64,000 nucleotides of DNA, taken from assembly GCA_016219185.1 (NCBI GenBank), contig JACRBZ010000073.1, positions 1 to 64,000 of the forward strand, written 5' to 3'. This document shows positions 60,767 through 64,000 of this stretch, one piece after another. The stretch comes from Deltaproteobacteria bacterium (lineage in GTDB: Bacteria > Desulfobacterota > Desulfobacteria > Desulfobacterales > Desulfatirhabdiaceae). A program made the position numbers and the translations under genes. The notes beneath the pieces were generated by a model. It was not told the DNA's origin and did no database searches. It saw only the letters and a list, made by a program, of their open reading frames with translations. Each line of letters opens with the position of its first letter. The stretch's first letter is position 1.

Positions 60767-62506
60767 GTGACCATCTTGCGCGACCTTAGATTTCTGCTGA
60801 AAACGCACTACACAAATAGCCGAGCCCTAGTTATTGGGATCGATCAATATAGGAACGCCTCACCTCTGTCGTATGCGGTTAGTGACGCTGAAGAGATACG
60901 TGACGTTCTAGTTTCTGATCTTGCCTTCCCAAATGAAAACATCACATACCTTGTCGATTGCGAAGCCTCCAAGGAAAACATACTCCGCAGTTTCATGCGA
61001 TTCACCGCAGATGATATGGGTCTTGACGAGCGAATCTTAATTTTCTTTGCAGGGCACGGGCATACGCGCACAGGAATTCGCGGAGAAGTTGGCTATTTGG
61101 TTCCTTACGACGCTGATATGACCGATTTCTCCACTTTTATAAGATGGGATGAACTTACTCGCAATGCCGAGCTTATTCGCGCCAAACACATGCTGTTTGT
61201 TATGGATGCGTGTTATGGAGGCTTGGCATTGACTCGCAGTTTGCATGCGGGAAGCACACGATTTTTAAAAGACATGATGCTTAGATATTCCCGTCAAGTT
61301 CTCACTGCTGGGAAAGCTGATGAGGTAGTCTCTGACTCGGGAGGGCCACTGCCAAATCACTCTGTCTTTACTGGCCATTTGATTGAAGGGCTTTGTGGAA
61401 AGGCGGCTACCGAAAATGGCGTAATAACTGCCAGCGGCCTAATGTCCTATGTATATGGGAAGGTGGCAAATGACAAGAACTCAAACCAAACGCCGCATTA
61501 TGGCTACTTCGACGGGGATGGGGATTTTGTCTTGCAGGCACCACAACTATCGGAACTTGAGAAAGCTGATAATAAGGATATTGACAGTCTTGTTGTTGTA
61601 CCTTACGCAGAAGAAGAGCTTAGTAGAGAAACCACCCCGAACAAGATCAAGAAGATCAAATCATTGCTATCAAACGAATCTTCGTCGATTGAGTTACACG
61701 ATTTTGTCATTGATGAAGTCAGACGATTTCTTTCTATCACTAGTGAAGATAATTTCAAAGTACAGGGCCAGTTTTCTAAGGACGAGCTCTTAGAAAGAAT
61801 ATCTAAATATGAAAATATAGGAAACGACATGGCGGTGATATTGGCTTGTATTGCTTATTGGGCAAAACCTTCGCACAAGACAATTCTTCAGAAAATACTT
61901 GCAAGATCCACTGATCGCCTTGGATCGCAGGGGGGGCTTGTCGTTTGGTTAAACCTTCGTTGGTATCCATTGATACTTGAACTCTATTGCGCAGGCATCG
62001 CCGCCGTTGAGGGCGCGAGGTATGATTCTTTGGCAAGTATTTTCTACACAACGGTTAGCGCATCTGAATACAGACAAAATGACCAGTTCATGGCTGCGGC
62101 CGTTTCGGATGGCATTCTTGAACTGAATCATGCCGACGTATTTAAGCAACTGCCAGGCCACGATAGACATTACACCCCAATGAGTGAATATCTATACAAA
62201 ATTCTTCAGCCTAAACTTGACGATATTCTTTTCATTGGAAAGAATTATGAGAGATCGTTCGATGAATTCGAAGTCCTTTTTGCTTTGGTCGTTGCCGACC
62301 TTGGGAGGAGGGTGCCGATTGGCCGCTTCGGATGGAAAGGGAGAAGAGGCGATAACGCCCCACTCTCGCGCCTTATTGCAGAGGCGCAAGCACTGGGAGA
62401 AAACTGGGGGCCAATTAAGGCGGGCCTTTTCGGTGGAAAGCAGGAACGATTTAATGCGGCTTCTAAAAATATTCAGCAGACAATTGCGAGATTAAACTGG
62501 GGGTAG
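60767..62506 (+). CDS. Caspase-like (C14) protease with large C-terminal domain (cassette 3)
   Basis: A 579-residue protein. Residues 15-270 form a caspase/metacaspase fold: SRALVIGIDQYRNASPLSYA, the catalytic histidine in ILIFFAGHGH (His97) and the catalytic cysteine in MLFVMDACYGG (Cys149). Residues 280-579 form an alpha-rich domain (for example LYCAGIAAVEGARYDSLASI) of a type I associate with conflict or defence effectors. The start is GTG 60767, eight bases after the attC core. Bacterial caspase-like proteins often execute abortive infection, so a defence role is plausible but unproven. Confidence 0.85.
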   Translation: MTILRDLRFLLKTHYTNSRALVIGIDQYRNASPLSYAVSDAEEIRDVLVSDLAFPNENITYLVDCEASKENILRSFMRFTADDMGLDERILIFFAGHGHTRTGIRGEVGYLVPYDADMTDFSTFIRWDELTRNAELIRAKHMLFVMDACYGGLALTRSLHAGSTRFLKDMMLRYSRQVLTAGKADEVVSDSGGPLPNHSVFTGHLIEGLCGKAATENGVITASGLMSYVYGKVANDKNSNQTPHYGYFDGDGDFVLQAPQLSELEKADNKDIDSLVVVPYAEEELSRETTPNKIKKIKSLLSNESSSIELHDFVIDEVRRFLSITSEDNFKVQGQFSKDELLERISKYENIGNDMAVILACIAYWAKPSHKTILQKILARSTDRLGSQGGLVVWLNLRWYPLILELYCAGIAAVEGARYDSLASIFYTTVSASEYRQNDQFMAAAVSDGILELNHADVFKQLPGHDRHYTPMSEYLYKILQPKLDDILFIGKNYERSFDEFEVLFALVVADLGRRVPIGRFGWKGRRGDNAPLSRLIAEAQALGENWGPIKAGLFGGKQERFNAASKNIQQTIARLNWG

Positions 62507-62507
62507 G

Positions 62508-62590
62508 CTCTAATCGAGTAAGGGGAATTTTTCTCTCCCCCTCCCCAATCGAGTAGCCCAGGGGAATCTCGCCCCCAAGACCGGGTCGCC
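62508..62590 (+). repeat. attC left box followed by possible group II intron relic
   Basis: CTCTAAT (62508-62514), two bases after the caspase stop, is complementary to six of seven bases of GTTAGAG at 60753, the left edge of the same cassette. What follows (AAGGGGAATTTTTCTCTCCC, and GAGTAGCCCAGGGGAATCTC) does not pair as an attC. It recalls sequence at group II intron ends. That part is recognition from memory only. Confidence 0.45.
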
Positions 62591-62634
62591 GGGTAACCGG
62601 TGCCCCTCGACGCCGTATCATTGAGGTTCCATCC

Positions 62635-63127
62635 ATGCGCATCGTCTGTTCCGTATCATTGATTTCACTGGCAGTGTTTGTGCTGTCCGGTTGCGCAAGC
62701 ACTCATTTTCAAGTCACTGGCCAGGTTCCCCGCCAGCCCCTGTGTCAGCCGGTCGGCGAACAAGCCTCGGCACTTGTCTTTTGGGGTCCAAGGTGGCGCC
62801 CCGATCAGAAGGAGGTCCCGCTTCGCGAGACAGCTGCTCAGCGCGGGATTGAGCAAATTTTTTCCACTTCACGTTCTGTTCGTCACTGTTCGCGAACTCG
62901 GTCCGATAGTGAAGCTCTTCTCCTCCCTTGCCCTTGTTGAGGGTGGAACCGATGTCGTCCTTGAGATTCGTGCCGTCTCTCCTTCCACCGGGCAAACCAC
63001 CGCCGACTTCACCGCTCACTGGCAGAACGGAGGCCCATGGGTTATCAAGGGCGTCTCAACATTGTGGAGCAAGACATTGCCCTCCGCACTTCAGGAGGCG
63101 CTCAAACCATCGGAGGTTCCAAAATGA
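62635..63127 (+). pseudogene. Frameshifted lipoprotein gene
   Basis: The first frame encodes a lipoprotein signal (VCSVSLISLAVFVLSGCAS) and continues to QRGIEQIF. From the T6 run at about 62858 the homology-like sequence continues one frame over (HVLFVTVRELGPIVKLFSSL and GTDVVLEIRAVSPSTGQTTA) to a stop at 63127. Joined, the product would be about 163 residues. A real frameshift or a homopolymer sequencing error is possible. Family not recognised. Confidence 0.65.
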
Positions 63128-63200
63128 CAACGGCCCGCCAACATGTCGCGTGAGCAGAATGGAAATAGGGTCGCAACCCCAATACAAGGAGGATAAACTT

Positions 63201-63455
63201 ATGCCAATTATCGCCAGATTTTACGGCATCATAATCAAGATGTACTTCAGCCAAAGCGAACATGGAGTCTCTCACTTTCATGCAATTTACGGAGAGTTCA
63301 ATGCTGTTTTTGCTATCGAATCATTGGAGATGATTGAAGGGGATTTGCCGGGAAGAGCTCAACGGCTTGTCAAAGAATGGGCTGGCTTTTATCAAAAGGA
63401 ATTGTTGGAAATGTGGAATCGTAATGAATTTAAGCAACTGCCAGGATTGGAGTAA
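63201..63455 (+). CDS. DUF4160 protein
   Basis: An 84-residue protein, full length for DUF4160: MPIIARFYGIIIKMYFSQSE, HFHAIYGEFNAVFAIE and WAGFYQKELLEMWNRN. It is directly followed by DUF2442, and the two families commonly occur as a pair that behaves like a toxin-antitoxin-type module, though no activity has been shown. Start 63201 follows AGGAGG. Confidence 0.9.
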   Translation: MPIIARFYGIIIKMYFSQSEHGVSHFHAIYGEFNAVFAIESLEMIEGDLPGRAQRLVKEWAGFYQKELLEMWNRNEFKQLPGLE

Positions 63456-63462
63456 ATTGAAC

Positions 63463-63759
63463 ATGGAAAAGATACCAAAAATTAAAGCTGTACAATCCAT
63501 AGGGGAAGCGCAATTAATTGTCACTTTCGAGAGCGGAATTAAGAAAATCTATGATTGTGGTTCTCTTCTTTCAAGACCGCAGTTCCATTTGCTATCGAGC
63601 CCTGCTTTTTTTAATGCTGTTCACGTTGATCCAGGAGGTTATGGTATTTCGTGGAGTGATGATATCGACCTGAGTGAATATGAACTATGGACAAATGGGA
63701 AAGCAGTGCCTAATGAATCGCTCAAGACGGACGTGGCAAAAAGCCGCCACGCCGCTTAG
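63463..63759 (+). CDS. DUF2442 protein
   Basis: A 98-residue DUF2442 protein: KIKAVQSIGEAQLIVTFESG, KKIYDCGSLLSRPQF and GGYGISWSDDIDLSEYELW. It lies seven bases after DUF4160, so co-transcription is certain. A truncated relative is at 51849-51950. Confidence 0.9.
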   Translation: MEKIPKIKAVQSIGEAQLIVTFESGIKKIYDCGSLLSRPQFHLLSSPAFFNAVHVDPGGYGISWSDDIDLSEYELWTNGKAVPNESLKTDVAKSRHAA

Positions 63760-63791
63760 TTTGGCCTTAGGCAAGGCTCTTAGAAAAGGGT

Positions 63792-63820
63792 TTGGCTTTC
63801 CATCATTTAGGACTTATAAT
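63792..63820 (+). promoter_or_regulatory. Promoter for partial RHH gene
   Basis: TTGGCT (63792-63797), 17 bases, TATAAT (63815-63820), 48 bases before the ATG. This is a near-consensus sigma70-type promoter. Confidence 0.6.
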
Positions 63821-63868
63821 AGTGACGTGATTTAGGGTCTTTATATTAGACTATTTCGAGAGGTCCTC

Positions 63869-64000
63869 ATGATCCAAGCCAAATTCCGCCTCAAAGAATC
63901 GTACATTCAATTTATTGAACAATGCAACCGGTATGGATTTAAGGATAAAAGCGACGTGGTGCGTACCGCCATCGACCGCTTGATTACAGAATTAACCCAG
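63869..64000 (+). CDS. Ribbon-helix-helix protein, partial (runs off window)
   Basis: The first 44 codons are visible. AKFRLKESYIQFIEQCNRYG and KDKSDVVRTAIDRLITEL have the strand-helix-helix pattern of ParD/CopG-type DNA-binding antitoxins. ATG 63869 follows GAGAGG. The rest, and any toxin, lie beyond the window. Confidence 0.65.
   Translation, partial: MIQAKFRLKESYIQFIEQCNRYGFKDKSDVVRTAIDRLITELTQ

Overview
The window looks like chromosome from an anaerobic, selenium-using Desulfobacterota bacterium, most likely a Desulfobacterales sulfate reducer. This is inferred from the gene families: NuoG-headed formate-dehydrogenase-like proteins, two double-cubane-type reductases, YedF and SelD, an Old-Yellow-Enzyme oxidoreductase, DUF169, a Wsp-like chemosensory cluster and the AmmeMemoRadiSam system. 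No 16S gene is present, so the taxon is not proven. I see no tRNA, rRNA or CRISPR array.

Layout. 1-4.0 kb is an accessory region of toxin-antitoxin pairs, a cupin and a flavoredoxin. Short core sites divide it up in the way integron cassettes are divided. 4.7-14.0 kb carries a HesB-like protein, two paralogous formate-dehydrogenase-like catalytic subunits (one broken by an in-frame TAA) around a crotonase-fold protein, a citrate synthase and a DUF1573 protein. 14.6-21.1 kb is a plus-strand run: double-cubane reductase, its ATP-dependent activator, a small Cys protein, YedF, a MetNIQ-type ABC importer and DUF169. 21.1-25.0 kb is a minus-strand phosphate-type ABC operon. 25.4-31.5 kb is a second double-cubane reductase preceded by a 43-codon ORF and followed by a DUF3798 binding protein and a sugar-type ABC importer. 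32.5-41.8 kb is a chemosensory operon that ends in a diguanylate cyclase. 42.0-43.1 kb is selD, itself a selenoprotein gene (UGA codon with a hairpin behind it). 43.5-51.7 kb holds oxidoreductases and an AmmeMemoRadiSam operon whose products carry export signals or are membrane proteins. 52-58.3 kb holds a GNAT enzyme, a lactonase-like protein, an amidohydrolase, an Nramp transporter and a Usp protein, with several duplicated intergenic pieces. 58.5-62.5 kb is a decayed integron: an internally deleted integrase, an attI-like site and three cassettes (HNH nuclease, DUF4238, caspase-like protein). The end has a frameshifted lipoprotein, a DUF4160/DUF2442 pair and a partial ribbon-helix-helix gene.

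Two patterns link separate parts of the window. First, a 22-nt promoter-proximal motif (core TATAAC-N4-ATGAATTTG) occurs five times: as divergent pairs in front of both double-cubane operons (facing the DUF1573 gene and the pst operon on the other side) and once in front of selD. This suggests common control of reductases, transporters and selenium metabolism. Second, both accessory regions obey the integron rule that the 5' edge of a cassette is complementary to the start of the attC at its own 3' end. I checked this by eye for seven cassettes.
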